Part shown: positions 17,066 through 27,881 of the stretch, piece by piece | Numbering within the stretch: the first letter of the stretch is position 1 | Layout of the letters: each line of letters begins with the position of its first letter | DNA from: Flavobacteriales bacterium | GTDB taxonomy: Bacteria; Bacteroidota; Bacteroidia; Flavobacteriales_G; Salibacteraceae | Direction of reading: 5' to 3' | Assembly: GCA_018609045.1 (NCBI GenBank) | Contig: JABAYK010000122.1 | Coordinates: 1 to 48,294 of the forward strand | Length of the DNA: 48,294 nucleotides | The notes under the pieces: model-generated | Seen by the model: the letters and a program-made list of their open reading frames with translations, nothing else | Database searches by the model: none | What the model was told of the DNA's origin: nothing | Made by a program: the position numbers and the translations under genes

Positions 17066-20000
17066 ATGAGAAGAATTATTACAATTTTTTGTGCAGTTCT
17101 ATTAACTTTTTCACTCAACGCTCAAATTTATGGTCCAGAATCTATCAATATGCCTGGAACTTGGGATTCTTTCTCAAACCCACCAGCAATTGATGCATTA
17201 AGAAATCCAAATCAATCTGCATCAGGCGATATTACCCTTATTACTGCAGGCACTCAACGCTATCATACCACCATTCATTGCGCTACCTCAGGAGGTGATG
17301 TAACACCAGGAACTTACGACTGGCTATTTACAAGTGGTGCTACAGGAAACTATTTTGGCAACAAGTGGGCAAATGTAACAGTAAGCATGAATACCATCCA
17401 AAGCTACACGCACCAAGGTGGAACCGATAACTCAATTACAGTAACAGATGGAAAATGGTATACAGTAAACTTTGAAGATATTGGTTATACAAATACCAAT
17501 GCAATATTTATGGAAACATCCGCTCAACCCGTTACCTTAACCAAGGTTGACCAAACACCTACCTCAAATATTACACCTGCTGATTCAGTATTTATTGGAT
17601 TAAAATTATCAAGTACACCTTCAGTAGAAGAAAAATTTTATGTGAGGTATTCAACTGATGGTTTTGCTACATCAAACCTAACAGAAGTAACCATATCAGC
17701 AGATTCAGGCTTTACTTGGATTCCTGCACAATCCAATGGAATTTCGGTTAATTACTATGTTTTTTCAACTACAGTAACCAACCCAAATGGCGATATTGAT
17801 ATGCAAACCATTAATTTAATTAACAATGGTGGAAGCAACTATAACTACACTTCTTTTCAAGCGCCCAAATTATTTATTACAGAAATAGCAGATCCAGATA
17901 ATGATTTAAATGCACGCTTCGTGGAAATTTTCAATAATGAAGATACAGCTATTGACCTTTCAAAGGGCTGGAAAATCGGTCGCTATACCAATAATAACAC
18001 TTCGCCTTCAACTCCTTTAAACTTAACAGGAACAATTCCCTCAAAAGGATTTTATGTTGTAGCAAATGATGCAACAAATTTTTCAATTGTTTATGGTATT
18101 TCTGCAGACCAAAATGGAGGAACGGGCGGCCCTGCAGATAGTAATGGCGATGACCAGATTTATTTAGAATCACCTTCAGGAATTGTAACTGACTTTTTTG
18201 GAAGAATTGGTGAAGATGGCTCTGGTACAGATCATGAATTTGAAGATGGAAGAGCAGAAAGAGACTCAGCAGTTACCATGCCTAGTGATACATTTTTGGC
18301 TTCTGAATGGAATATTTGGAATGATTCGGGAGGAAATGGCACAACCAATAGCCCTCAAAATGCCCCTGCCGATTTTGACCCAGGATTGTGGATAGGTTAT
18401 GCAGCACCAGTTAACCCCGAACCAACTAACCATGCTACAGGCTTTATGGTTGATTCAAACTCTATTTTTCAAACTTCAATTTCTTGGATAGATGCTGATA
18501 CAGGAACACAATATCCAGAAGGCTACCTTTTAATTGGAAAAACCTCAACAGGAACATTTGCCACAGTTGCAGATAACAGCCCTGTTTCTGATGATTCAGA
18601 TTTCTCGGATGGAAATTTCTCATTAAACCTTAACCATATTGCAGATACACAATCTTATAATCTTGGCCAATTGATTCAAGGCGAAACTTACGATTTTGAA
18701 ATTTATCCTTACACAAATTCTGGAGCAGATATTGACTTTAAAACTGCATCTGTTCCTAGTTTATCATTTACAGTGCCGAGCGTAAATTTTGACACCTTAT
18801 TTTTTGATGGTTTTTCTGATTGTATCAACACTCAATTCACAACCTTCGACTCAATAGGCGCTACAGATGTTTGGACCTGTGGAAGTGGATATTTTGAAAT
18901 GAATGGTTTTGGCGATGAGGATGATGAAGACTGGTTGATATCACCATTAATTTCTCTATCAGGATTAGATTCATCTTTACTAAGCTTTGAAACAAATGAA
19001 AGGTTCGATGGGCCTGATTTAGAACTTTACTTTTCATCAAATTATTCTGGGTCAGGAGCCCCTAACCAAGCAGATTGGAAAAAAATAGCAGTACCATTTA
19101 ATGATGCAAGTTCTTCTAGCGCTTTTTCAGGTTGGTTAAATTATGGGTTCTTGGATGTTGACTCACTTTCTGGCACTGATGGATATTTTGCTTTTAGGTA
19201 TTACGGAACTTCTGGCTTAGCTGAAACATGGCAGGTAGATAATTTTCTTGTTGGTGGTAAGTTAATTTCTGATGTAATTGCCCCTTCTCCCACAAATATT
19301 TTGGTGGTTTCTAACACCCAGTTAAAGGTTTCTTTTGATGAGCCTATTACCTCTGCAACAGCTACAAATACAGCAAATTATACTGGTGTTGCTAACCTTA
19401 CAAGTGCTATTCTAAATTCTTCAAGCGACACAGTTACACTCAATTTTTCATCTCCAATTTCTGGAGTTGATACACTAATAATTGCCAATATTGCTGATGC
19501 TGCAAACAATGTAATGCCAGTTCCGGTAAGCTTACCATTCAGTACCCTTACAATACCTTTATTTCAAGGGTTTGAAAACTCATTGGCAGATGATTTACCT
19601 CTTACCATTAGCTTGGCGTTTGATACTACCACAAACAATGGAGCAACACAAACTCCTTCTAATCAAAGAATTAAAACAGGCGCTACAAGTTTGAGTTTGT
19701 CTAATGGTTCAGGGGCTTTTGAAACCCCATTAGTTAATGTCGGTGGGGTTTCTGGAGCTTATATTCAAATGTTTATTTCGGCAACATCAGGTACTAGTGG
19801 CAATGGGGTTGATGGTACAGATGAATTTAAAGTTTTTGTTTCTCTTAACGGAGCTGCATACGCCACTGCTCCTAATATTCAATTATTTGGAAACAGCAAT
19901 GCAAGATGGGGATACAGTAATGATGGAGTAACCATAATGGCCAATAGAGATACTGTGCTAACTGCAGCCGCAGGGACAAATAACCCTCCTATTTATTCAA

Positions 20001-23000
20001 ATTTATTGATAAACATTCCAAGCGGAACTTCTACAGTTCAATTTAAAGTAGAAGCAAATAACAATTCAACCTCTGAGTTTTGGAATGTGGATGACATTTT
20101 AATTGGCTCTTCAAATTCAGATATTACTCCACCAACAATTATTAATTCTTATGTAACTTCATCAACCCAAATAAATGTAGTTTTTGATGAAGCAGTAGAT
20201 ACTTCTGCTACTTCAACTTCAAGATACACAGGAGTTTCGGGTTTAACAAGCATAACCTTGAGTAATTCTCAAGATACAGCATTCTTGACCTTTACAAGTA
20301 TACCAGTTGGAGCTCCCAATACTTTAACGATAAATGGTGTTAGAGACTTAGCCGGAAACCCATTGGCTTCTCCATATAATTTCCCATTTTTCTACAATGG
20401 CACCAATACTGGATTGGTAATTTCTGAAATAATGTACAACAGTGCCTCAACTGATACATTAGAGTTTGTAGAAATATTAAATAACACTTCTGGGATAATT
20501 AACCTTGGTGGTTTGTATTTTGAAGATGCCTTCGATTTTACCTTTCCAACATATAATCTACCTTCAGGAGAATACGCTGTGATAGCTTTAGATACAGCAG
20601 CTCTAAAAAATGTATTTACAGTTTCTCACTTGTTTCAAATGGACAATCCATCAAGTACAGGAAACTTAACAAACTCCTCAGATAATATTGTTTTGAGAAA
20701 TACCTTAAACCAAGTTATTGACAGTGTTACTTATGATGATGGCTCTCCTTGGGACTCTCGCGCAGATGGAAATGGTTTTTCTTTGGCTTTGTGCGATGTA
20801 AATGCAAACAACACTGAGGCTTTAAATTGGAGTATTTCAACTGATTATGTTGATGGCATAACTTACGCTTCACCTGGTATGGCTAACACATGTCCAACAC
20901 CAATTTCAATAAACATTGCCTCGAACACCTTAACTCCTTGTGCAAGTGATAGTGTTATGCTTTCTGCTAATGCAACAGGCGGAACAACAACCTTAAAATA
21001 CAATTGGGGACCAAACGGAATTTTTAATGACGATACTTTGGCTTCTCCAATGGCTCAAATTACCGATACCATGGAGGTTACAGTATGGGTTTACGATGAC
21101 TTTTCAAGCATAAGAGATACTTTATTAATTACCCCTAACCTAGTTTATACAACCAATTTGTTCGATACAATTTGTAATGGAGACAGTGTACTTCTATCTT
21201 CGGGAAAATATGCTTCAGCCTCAGGTGTTTATTTAGATACTTTAACTTCAAGTTTAAGTTGCGACTCATTTGTTGTAAACAATGTTTTCATTTCACCAAA
21301 CCCTACTATAAGTGGTTTTTCAGCCTCTACCCCAACCTTAGATGGAACATTTGATGGCTTATCAGTTTGGGGAAGCCCTATTGCTATGGGTGATGGAAAT
21401 GTAGGCTGGTCAAATGCTGAAGCCAAAAACCTTTACGCAACTAGAGACAATAATTACTTGTATTTAGGCGCTGAAATTTTTGCCGAAAGTTGGCAAGAAT
21501 GTGGCTTTGCCATAAACTCTCAAACTGGTGGAGATAGTTCTGAAGTTTGGGGAAGATCAATTAAATATTCAAACGACAGCTTACCAGACCATGTAGTAAA
21601 AGTAACTTTTGGAAACTATGCTGAAAGAAGAAGTTGGGATGGTTCGGCATGGGTACAAAATGTTTTGCCAGCTGCTGATTTTGCAGAGGATGAAAACGCT
21701 TTTGTGGAAGTAAGAATTGCTCTTTCAGATTTAGGAAACCCCAATAACATTGGTGTTCAGTTTTACATTACGGGAAACACTGCAGACCATGCCACTTTTG
21801 ATGCATTGCCAACAGACCAAGTTACTAATGCTTGGAGCGGAGTAGTTACCAGGTTAAGCAATTACAATTCAGTTTCAACCTCAGGTAACTTTGTTTCAGA
21901 CCTTTGTGAAGATGCTGGTGCCCTTACTTTCTCAGCTAGCCCTATGGGTGGCGTTTGGAGTGGAAATGGTTTTACCAATACATCATCTGGAGATTATTAC
22001 CCAACTGGTTTAGGTGGTATGTTAGATACCTTAACTTACACTTTCACAAGCCAATTTGGATGTGTTGGAACTGCATCAGATACCATCAATATTTTTAACC
22101 TCCCTTCTGTAAACATAGGTGGCGATGTTTCTGTTTGCGATGCCGATTTACCATACCAATTAGTTGCTCAAGGTGGTTCAACTTATTTGTGGAATGATGG
22201 CTCAACCAACGACACCTTAGGTTTTAACGCAACTTCAGACTCATTAATGATTGTAACAGTAACTAATAATGGATGCTCTTCTATAGATTCTGCATTTATT
22301 ATTGTAAACACATCACCTGCAGTTGCTCTAGGAAACGATACTTCAATTTGTGATGGCGAAACTTTAGAATTTCAAATAAACTCAAATGGAAACACCGTGG
22401 CTTGGAGCAATACTTCTAGTGCAGACTCAATTTTTGTTTCTCCATCAACAAATACAACCTATTGGGTAGAATTAACCTCAACTGATAATTGTGTAGCATC
22501 TGATACCTTAAATGTTTCTGTAAATGCCCTACCTACTTTAAGTCTTTCAAACGATACTTCTGTTTGCGAGGGAACAACCCTAAATTTAACCGCAACTTCA
22601 AACGGAACAGTCTCATGGAGCAACGGAAGTAATGTTGCAGGTTCAGGAAACTTAACAATTACCTCAGACTCTACATTTTATGTAGTAGCAACATCCGCCC
22701 AAAACTGTAATGTAAACGATTCTATTTTTATAACTTCTAATATTACCCCTTCTGTATCGATTGTTGGATTGGATACAGTAATTTATGGAACATTTGATAC
22801 GATGAATGTTGTTGTTTCTCCAATAGGCGCATACACTTACAACTGGAGTCCAGGAAGTGCTTTGCTTGACTCAACTCTTTCTCAGGTTGTAACCAATAAC
22901 CTTAATGCTGTTACTCCATTTTCTGTTGAAGTAACTGATATTGTTACTGGTTGCTCAGGATCAGATAATTATACCGCTTTCATTAGTGGTGGTCCTTTGC

Positions 23001-26000
23001 AAATTAACCCAACTGCCGCGGCAATATGTTTTGGCGATACTTCGAGTTTAATTGCAAATGTTTCAGGCGGAACAGGCAATTATTCTTTTGTTTGGAATCC
23101 ATCTTCAGGACTATCTGATACTACAATTTCAAACCCAACTACATCACCAAGTATAACTACAAAATATTACTTAACTGTTGATGATGGGTTTAACATGGTT
23201 ACAGATTCGGTAACAGTTACTGTAAACCCAAATCCCACTCTAAGTATTTCGGGCATAAACCCTAGTTTTTGTGGGGCTTCAAACGGAATAGCAATTGCTG
23301 CGGCAAATAACGGAACTTCTCCCTACTCCTACTCATGGACAAACTTTGGTTCTAATGATTCAATTATGAATTTGGTTGAAGGAACTTATTACGTGTCTGT
23401 TCTTGATGCCAACAATTGTTCAGCAAACGACTCGGTAACATTAAGTAATCCAGGCATCAATACTCCTATGGTTTCGACCACCAACGGATTAACTTTTTGC
23501 AACGGAGACTCAACCATGCTGTTTGTAAACAATCAACTTGGGGTTGGCTCTTACCAATGGATGAATGACTCTGGTTTAATTGCAGGCGCGACCGATACTT
23601 CAATTTGGGTAAATGGTGTAGGAAACTATTTTGTAATGCTATCAAGCAATTGTGGAAACGTTAATTCTGATACAGTTACCGTAGGTGTTAGTCCAAACAT
23701 CATGGTAAATATTTATGATACAATTTGTGCAGTCGATACTTCATTCTTTAATGGGTTAGGTTACACATCAAGTGGAATGTATTCAGATACCTCTTTATCT
23801 ACTTCAGGATGTGATAGTATTACCCAATTTAACTTGGTTGTAAACTCATTGCCTTCTATTTCTTTTGGCACCTCTTCAACTCCAACAATTGATGGTGTTT
23901 TAGATGCAACTGGAGCATGGAATAACCCAATTGCTTCTGCAGATGGAATTGCTGGTTGGGCAGGTGCTAATGCAAGTAATCTTTATTTAGCTGAAGATGC
24001 CAACAACTATTATTTAGGTGCCTCTGCTCAAACACAAAGCTGGCAAGCATGGGCTTTCTTAATCAATACAACTTCAGGAGGTGGAACAATAGATTCTTGG
24101 AGTAGAGATATTAATTATGGTCATGCTGATGCTCCTGATTTTATCTTTAGGGGAAACTATGATGCAACAGCAAATTATGCTGAATTCCACAATTGGAATG
24201 GCGTTTCATGGGCAGGTATTGGAAATCAAGCCTCACCAACAACTTACGGAATTGGAAATGATTTTGTTGAAGTTGCTATTTCTAAAGCTTCATTGGGTAA
24301 TCCATCCAGCATTAATGTTCAGTTTTTTGTAACCGGCGATCAAAACAGTCACGGAACCTTTGATGCAATTCCAGATGATGAAGTAGATACTTCTTGGAGC
24401 GGACCAACAACTACACTGGCCAATTATGCAACACCAAATTACAACTCTTTAAGTTTAACTTTCTGTGGAAACGACCCAATCACTGCAATACCAGTATCGC
24501 CATCAGGTGGCATGTGGATGGGTAACGGAATAGTAAACGCAACAACCGGAGATTTTAATCCATCATTGGTTTCAGGAAATGACACTTTAACCTACAGTTT
24601 CACCAATACAAATGGCTGCTCTAACATGGGCTACGTTTATGTTACCTCAAACCCAACTTCAGTAGGATTTGATACAACTGAAATTTGTGCAAGCGACAGT
24701 GTTTTCTTGGCAGGAGCTTGGCAAAACACAGCAGGTAATTATGTTGATTCATTGCAAAATAGCTTTGGTTGCGACAGCATTGTAACCACAACTTTAAATA
24801 TTCTACCTTCTAAATCAGATTCAGTAGATTCCTACATCTGCGCAGGCGATTCAATTTTTATTGGTGGTGCATTTAGAAGTACTCCTGGAATTTATACAGA
24901 CAACTTCACTACTTTTCAGTTTTGCGATAGTGTTGTCACAATTAACTTAATGATTGCTCCATTGGTAAATACAAACCTCAACACAAGTATTTGTTTGGGT
25001 GATAGCTTATTTGCAGGTGGTGCTTGGCAAACTTCATCTGGAAGTTACACTGATACTTTATTTTCTGCATTTGGTTGCGATAGTATAGTAACAACAAACC
25101 TTACAGTTTCAAATACTATTTCTAGCAACGTAAGCACAAACATTTGCTTGGGCGATAGTTTATTTGTTGGAGGAAGTTATCAGTATAACTCTGGAACTTA
25201 TTTCGATACTACATCAACTGCTTCTGGTTGCGACTCGGTTACCATAACTCAACTGATGGTTATGCAACCAACAGTAGATTCAGTAATGGCTACAATTTGT
25301 TCCGGAGACAGTATTTTACTTGAAGGAAGTTTCCAAAACACACAAGGTTGGTATGTTGATTCTTTGTCATCGGCTTCAGGTTGCGATAGTGTTGTTTATA
25401 CTGAGTTAATGATTCAAATGGCATTTAACGATACATTAAATACTAGTATTTGTGCAGGCGATAGCATATTATTGGGAGGAAGCTTCCAAAATACTGCAGG
25501 AACATACCAAGACAATTTCCAAACTATTTTTGGATGTGATAGCATTGTAACCACTAACCTTACTGTGTTACCAACTTCATTAACTCAAGATACTGCTACA
25601 ATTTGTGCAGGTGATAGTATTATGCTAAGCGGAGCTTTCCAAACAATAGGTGGTTTATTCACTGATGTTTATTCAGCTTCAAATGGCTGCGATTCAACTA
25701 TTGAAACATTCTTAATTGTAAACCCAATTCCAGTTGTTAATGCTGTTACAGTTTCTCAAATTTCTACTTGTGGAGCAACTGATGGTTCAATAAATATTTC
25801 AGCAACTGCAGGAGCAGGAAACCTAATGTATTCTATAGATGCAGGAAATACTTTTTCTACTTCGGGAATCTTCAACAACCTAAGTTCTGCGGGTTACACT
25901 GTTGTTGTTGAAGACGGTGGTTGCTCTGTTACCGATACTTCAATTACATTAACAGCGCCTGGTCAAACTGCTGCTCCATTGGTTTCAAATGACACAACCT

Positions 26001-27814
26001 ATTGCGTTGGAAATACAGTTTCGGCTTTAACTGCAACAGGTGCAAACATTAAATGGTATAGCGCTCCAACTTTAACTGCAGCAGATAGTATTGGGGTTGG
26101 AAACAGCTATTCTCCAACTTTAATGCAAGGAACAAATACCGTTTATGCTACACAAACTGTAGGAAGTTGTGAAAGTCCTTCAGCAGTCATAACAATTACT
26201 TTAAATGCAAACCCAATTGTAAATGCAGGAGCAGATAATATGGCATGTTCAGGTGTTGACTTTACGCTTTCGGCCATTGGAGCTTCATCTTACCAATGGA
26301 ATGTAACAGCATCGGGTAACAACATCACATTAAATATTGATTCTTTAGGAACCTACCCATATTATGTTGTGGGAACTGATGTAAATGGATGTTCAGCTTC
26401 AGACACAACTATGGTAATGGTTAATGGAAATCCATCCGTAACAGTTGGAAATATTGCAGCTGCTTGTGTTGGCGATTCTGCCCAAACTTTAAATGTTGGA
26501 CTGCCATTTGGAGGTGTTTATTCAGGAAACAACATCAGCATGGACTCTGTATTTATGCCAATGTTTGTAGGTTTAGATACCATAGTTTACACATATACTG
26601 ATGGTAATGGATGTTCTGGAACAGATACCATTTCTGTTTTGGTGAACGGACAGCCTGCGGTTTCTATTGGGTCGATAGCCAATTTATGTGCTAACGATTT
26701 ACCAATTGCACTATCTCAAGGCTTACCAATTGGTGGTGTTTACGCAGGAACAGCAGTTGATTCTTTAGGAAACTTCGATCCTAGTTTGGCAATGGTAGGA
26801 ACAAACATGGTAACCTATACTTATACCGACTCAATTGGTTGTTCAAACGCTGCCTCAACTATGATAACTATAGACTCTTTACCAAATGTTAGTTTTGGTT
26901 CGGTACCAAGAGTTTGTGCTCAAAGTATTCCATTCCCATTATCTTCAGGTCTACCTTTTGGCGGAGTTTACTCAGGCTTTGGTGTTGCCTTAGACAGTAT
27001 TTTCAACCCATCTACTGCAGGTCAAAATGTTTTAACCTACACCTTTACAGATGGAAATGGTTGTTCAAATTCAGATACTTCTTTGGCCGTGGTTGACTCA
27101 CTTCCAAAAGTTGATTTAGGAAATGTAAATGGTCTATGCCAAGGAGGAAACTTGATTTTATCTGCACCTACAGGATTTGCTAGTTATTTGTGGAGTAATA
27201 ATTCAACAGCGACTCAAATTCTTATTTCTTCATTAGGAACTTATGGTGTTACCGTAACCGATGCAAATGGTTGCGAAGGCTCAGACCAAGTAACCTTAAA
27301 CCAAACTTTTACTTTGCCAAATGTTTCGATAACTCCAGATGATACAACAATTTGTGCGGGAGACTTTGTTGAGCTAAAAGCAGGAAATTGGTCTAGTTAT
27401 GAGTGGTCTAACAGTTCAACACAACCAACAATAAAAGTTTCGACTGATGGAATTTATAGGGTAACTGTAACCAACAACAATGGTTGTGAAAACACAGCAT
27501 CAACAACAGTTAGTTTAACCACTGACCCAGCATTATGTGGAAGCATTGGTGTTGTTGAAATAACCAATAACAGAATGGTTTCGGTGTATCCTAATCCTGC
27601 TGAAAGAATTGTTAACCTAGATTTGGTAAACTACAAAGGAACTATTCACCTCCAATTGGTAGATTTAAAAGGTGGTGTTTACATAAACAAAACCTTAGAT
27701 ATTTCTGGCAACCAAACACTTGAGTTAAGTTTAGACGACATCGCTTCAGGAGTGTATTTTATTAAAGTTGGTGACGCAATTGGAATAGAAAATATCAAAT
27801 TGGTTATTCAATAA
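17066..27814 (+). CDS. Giant multidomain T9SS-secreted surface protein (3582 aa)
   Basis: The signal peptide is MRRIITIFCAVLLTFSLNAQ. In order: a beta domain; a lamin-tail domain at about 266-430; a choice-of-anchor/MAM-like segment at about 580-715; SbsA-type Ig-like segments at about 735 and 1018; a second lamin-tail domain at about 1116-1285; then PKD/SprB-like Ig modules. Two DOMON/CBM9-like binding domains lie at about 1417-1610 and 2267-2455, inside a duplicated block. Seven exact 51-residue cysteine modules (ICAGDSI ... GCDSI) span about 2540-2890. About three GGVYSG modules of roughly 73 residues follow, and a type A T9SS sorting domain (VYPNPAERIVNL) begins at about 3501. It probably acts as a long adhesin or glycan-binding surface fibre. 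A terminator follows directly and no neighbour suggests a substrate. Confidence 0.9.
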   Translation: MRRIITIFCAVLLTFSLNAQIYGPESINMPGTWDSFSNPPAIDALRNPNQSASGDITLITAGTQRYHTTIHCATSGGDVTPGTYDWLFTSGATGNYFGNKWANVTVSMNTIQSYTHQGGTDNSITVTDGKWYTVNFEDIGYTNTNAIFMETSAQPVTLTKVDQTPTSNITPADSVFIGLKLSSTPSVEEKFYVRYSTDGFATSNLTEVTISADSGFTWIPAQSNGISVNYYVFSTTVTNPNGDIDMQTINLINNGGSNYNYTSFQAPKLFITEIADPDNDLNARFVEIFNNEDTAIDLSKGWKIGRYTNNNTSPSTPLNLTGTIPSKGFYVVANDATNFSIVYGISADQNGGTGGPADSNGDDQIYLESPSGIVTDFFGRIGEDGSGTDHEFEDGRAERDSAVTMPSDTFLASEWNIWNDSGGNGTTNSPQNAPADFDPGLWIGYAAPVNPEPTNHATGFMVDSNSIFQTSISWIDADTGTQYPEGYLLIGKTSTGTFATVADNSPVSDDSDFSDGNFSLNLNHIADTQSYNLGQLIQGETYDFEIYPYTNSGADIDFKTASVPSLSFTVPSVNFDTLFFDGFSDCINTQFTTFDSIGATDVWTCGSGYFEMNGFGDEDDEDWLISPLISLSGLDSSLLSFETNERFDGPDLELYFSSNYSGSGAPNQADWKKIAVPFNDASSSSAFSGWLNYGFLDVDSLSGTDGYFAFRYYGTSGLAETWQVDNFLVGGKLISDVIAPSPTNILVVSNTQLKVSFDEPITSATATNTANYTGVANLTSAILNSSSDTVTLNFSSPISGVDTLIIANIADAANNVMPVPVSLPFSTLTIPLFQGFENSLADDLPLTISLAFDTTTNNGATQTPSNQRIKTGATSLSLSNGSGAFETPLVNVGGVSGAYIQMFISATSGTSGNGVDGTDEFKVFVSLNGAAYATAPNIQLFGNSNARWGYSNDGVTIMANRDTVLTAAAGTNNPPIYSNLLINIPSGTSTVQFKVEANNNSTSEFWNVDDILIGSSNSDITPPTIINSYVTSSTQINVVFDEAVDTSATSTSRYTGVSGLTSITLSNSQDTAFLTFTSIPVGAPNTLTINGVRDLAGNPLASPYNFPFFYNGTNTGLVISEIMYNSASTDTLEFVEILNNTSGIINLGGLYFEDAFDFTFPTYNLPSGEYAVIALDTAALKNVFTVSHLFQMDNPSSTGNLTNSSDNIVLRNTLNQVIDSVTYDDGSPWDSRADGNGFSLALCDVNANNTEALNWSISTDYVDGITYASPGMANTCPTPISINIASNTLTPCASDSVMLSANATGGTTTLKYNWGPNGIFNDDTLASPMAQITDTMEVTVWVYDDFSSIRDTLLITPNLVYTTNLFDTICNGDSVLLSSGKYASASGVYLDTLTSSLSCDSFVVNNVFISPNPTISGFSASTPTLDGTFDGLSVWGSPIAMGDGNVGWSNAEAKNLYATRDNNYLYLGAEIFAESWQECGFAINSQTGGDSSEVWGRSIKYSNDSLPDHVVKVTFGNYAERRSWDGSAWVQNVLPAADFAEDENAFVEVRIALSDLGNPNNIGVQFYITGNTADHATFDALPTDQVTNAWSGVVTRLSNYNSVSTSGNFVSDLCEDAGALTFSASPMGGVWSGNGFTNTSSGDYYPTGLGGMLDTLTYTFTSQFGCVGTASDTINIFNLPSVNIGGDVSVCDADLPYQLVAQGGSTYLWNDGSTNDTLGFNATSDSLMIVTVTNNGCSSIDSAFIIVNTSPAVALGNDTSICDGETLEFQINSNGNTVAWSNTSSADSIFVSPSTNTTYWVELTSTDNCVASDTLNVSVNALPTLSLSNDTSVCEGTTLNLTATSNGTVSWSNGSNVAGSGNLTITSDSTFYVVATSAQNCNVNDSIFITSNITPSVSIVGLDTVIYGTFDTMNVVVSPIGAYTYNWSPGSALLDSTLSQVVTNNLNAVTPFSVEVTDIVTGCSGSDNYTAFISGGPLQINPTAAAICFGDTSSLIANVSGGTGNYSFVWNPSSGLSDTTISNPTTSPSITTKYYLTVDDGFNMVTDSVTVTVNPNPTLSISGINPSFCGASNGIAIAAANNGTSPYSYSWTNFGSNDSIMNLVEGTYYVSVLDANNCSANDSVTLSNPGINTPMVSTTNGLTFCNGDSTMLFVNNQLGVGSYQWMNDSGLIAGATDTSIWVNGVGNYFVMLSSNCGNVNSDTVTVGVSPNIMVNIYDTICAVDTSFFNGLGYTSSGMYSDTSLSTSGCDSITQFNLVVNSLPSISFGTSSTPTIDGVLDATGAWNNPIASADGIAGWAGANASNLYLAEDANNYYLGASAQTQSWQAWAFLINTTSGGGTIDSWSRDINYGHADAPDFIFRGNYDATANYAEFHNWNGVSWAGIGNQASPTTYGIGNDFVEVAISKASLGNPSSINVQFFVTGDQNSHGTFDAIPDDEVDTSWSGPTTTLANYATPNYNSLSLTFCGNDPITAIPVSPSGGMWMGNGIVNATTGDFNPSLVSGNDTLTYSFTNTNGCSNMGYVYVTSNPTSVGFDTTEICASDSVFLAGAWQNTAGNYVDSLQNSFGCDSIVTTTLNILPSKSDSVDSYICAGDSIFIGGAFRSTPGIYTDNFTTFQFCDSVVTINLMIAPLVNTNLNTSICLGDSLFAGGAWQTSSGSYTDTLFSAFGCDSIVTTNLTVSNTISSNVSTNICLGDSLFVGGSYQYNSGTYFDTTSTASGCDSVTITQLMVMQPTVDSVMATICSGDSILLEGSFQNTQGWYVDSLSSASGCDSVVYTELMIQMAFNDTLNTSICAGDSILLGGSFQNTAGTYQDNFQTIFGCDSIVTTNLTVLPTSLTQDTATICAGDSIMLSGAFQTIGGLFTDVYSASNGCDSTIETFLIVNPIPVVNAVTVSQISTCGATDGSINISATAGAGNLMYSIDAGNTFSTSGIFNNLSSAGYTVVVEDGGCSVTDTSITLTAPGQTAAPLVSNDTTYCVGNTVSALTATGANIKWYSAPTLTAADSIGVGNSYSPTLMQGTNTVYATQTVGSCESPSAVITITLNANPIVNAGADNMACSGVDFTLSAIGASSYQWNVTASGNNITLNIDSLGTYPYYVVGTDVNGCSASDTTMVMVNGNPSVTVGNIAAACVGDSAQTLNVGLPFGGVYSGNNISMDSVFMPMFVGLDTIVYTYTDGNGCSGTDTISVLVNGQPAVSIGSIANLCANDLPIALSQGLPIGGVYAGTAVDSLGNFDPSLAMVGTNMVTYTYTDSIGCSNAASTMITIDSLPNVSFGSVPRVCAQSIPFPLSSGLPFGGVYSGFGVALDSIFNPSTAGQNVLTYTFTDGNGCSNSDTSLAVVDSLPKVDLGNVNGLCQGGNLILSAPTGFASYLWSNNSTATQILISSLGTYGVTVTDANGCEGSDQVTLNQTFTLPNVSITPDDTTICAGDFVELKAGNWSSYEWSNSSTQPTIKVSTDGIYRVTVTNNNGCENTASTTVSLTTDPALCGSIGVVEITNNRMVSVYPNPAERIVNLDLVNYKGTIHLQLVDLKGGVYINKTLDISGNQTLELSLDDIASGVYFIKVGDAIGIENIKLVIQ
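24683..25753 (+). repeat. Seven in-register 153-bp coding repeats
   Basis: The codon for Ile in the motif I-C-x-x-D-S begins at 24683, 24836, 24989, 25142, 25295, 25448 and 25601, exactly 153 bases apart every time. Each unit encodes about 51 residues with one Cys in IC-x-GDS and one in the GCDS/FCDS motif about 30 residues later. The units have diverged in sequence but carry no indels. Confidence 0.9.
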
Positions 27815-27831
27815 TTAGTTAAAAAAATCGT

Positions 27832-27865
27832 AAAAAGCCTGATAGCGATGCTATTGGGCTTTTTT
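27832..27865 (+). terminator. Intrinsic terminator of the giant T9SS gene
   Basis: AAAAAGCC, an imperfect GATAGC-GAT-GCTAT stem, then GGGCTTTTTT. The stem and the T-run lie 18-50 bases after the stop codon. The terminator overlaps the longer in-frame start of gpsA, which supports the later gpsA start. Confidence 0.8.
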
Positions 27866-27881
27866 GTTTTTATTTGTAACC

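Noticed and set aside
27864..27881. Longer gpsA start
   Set aside because: It lies inside the T-run of the upstream terminator and adds only MFLFVT before the conserved start.
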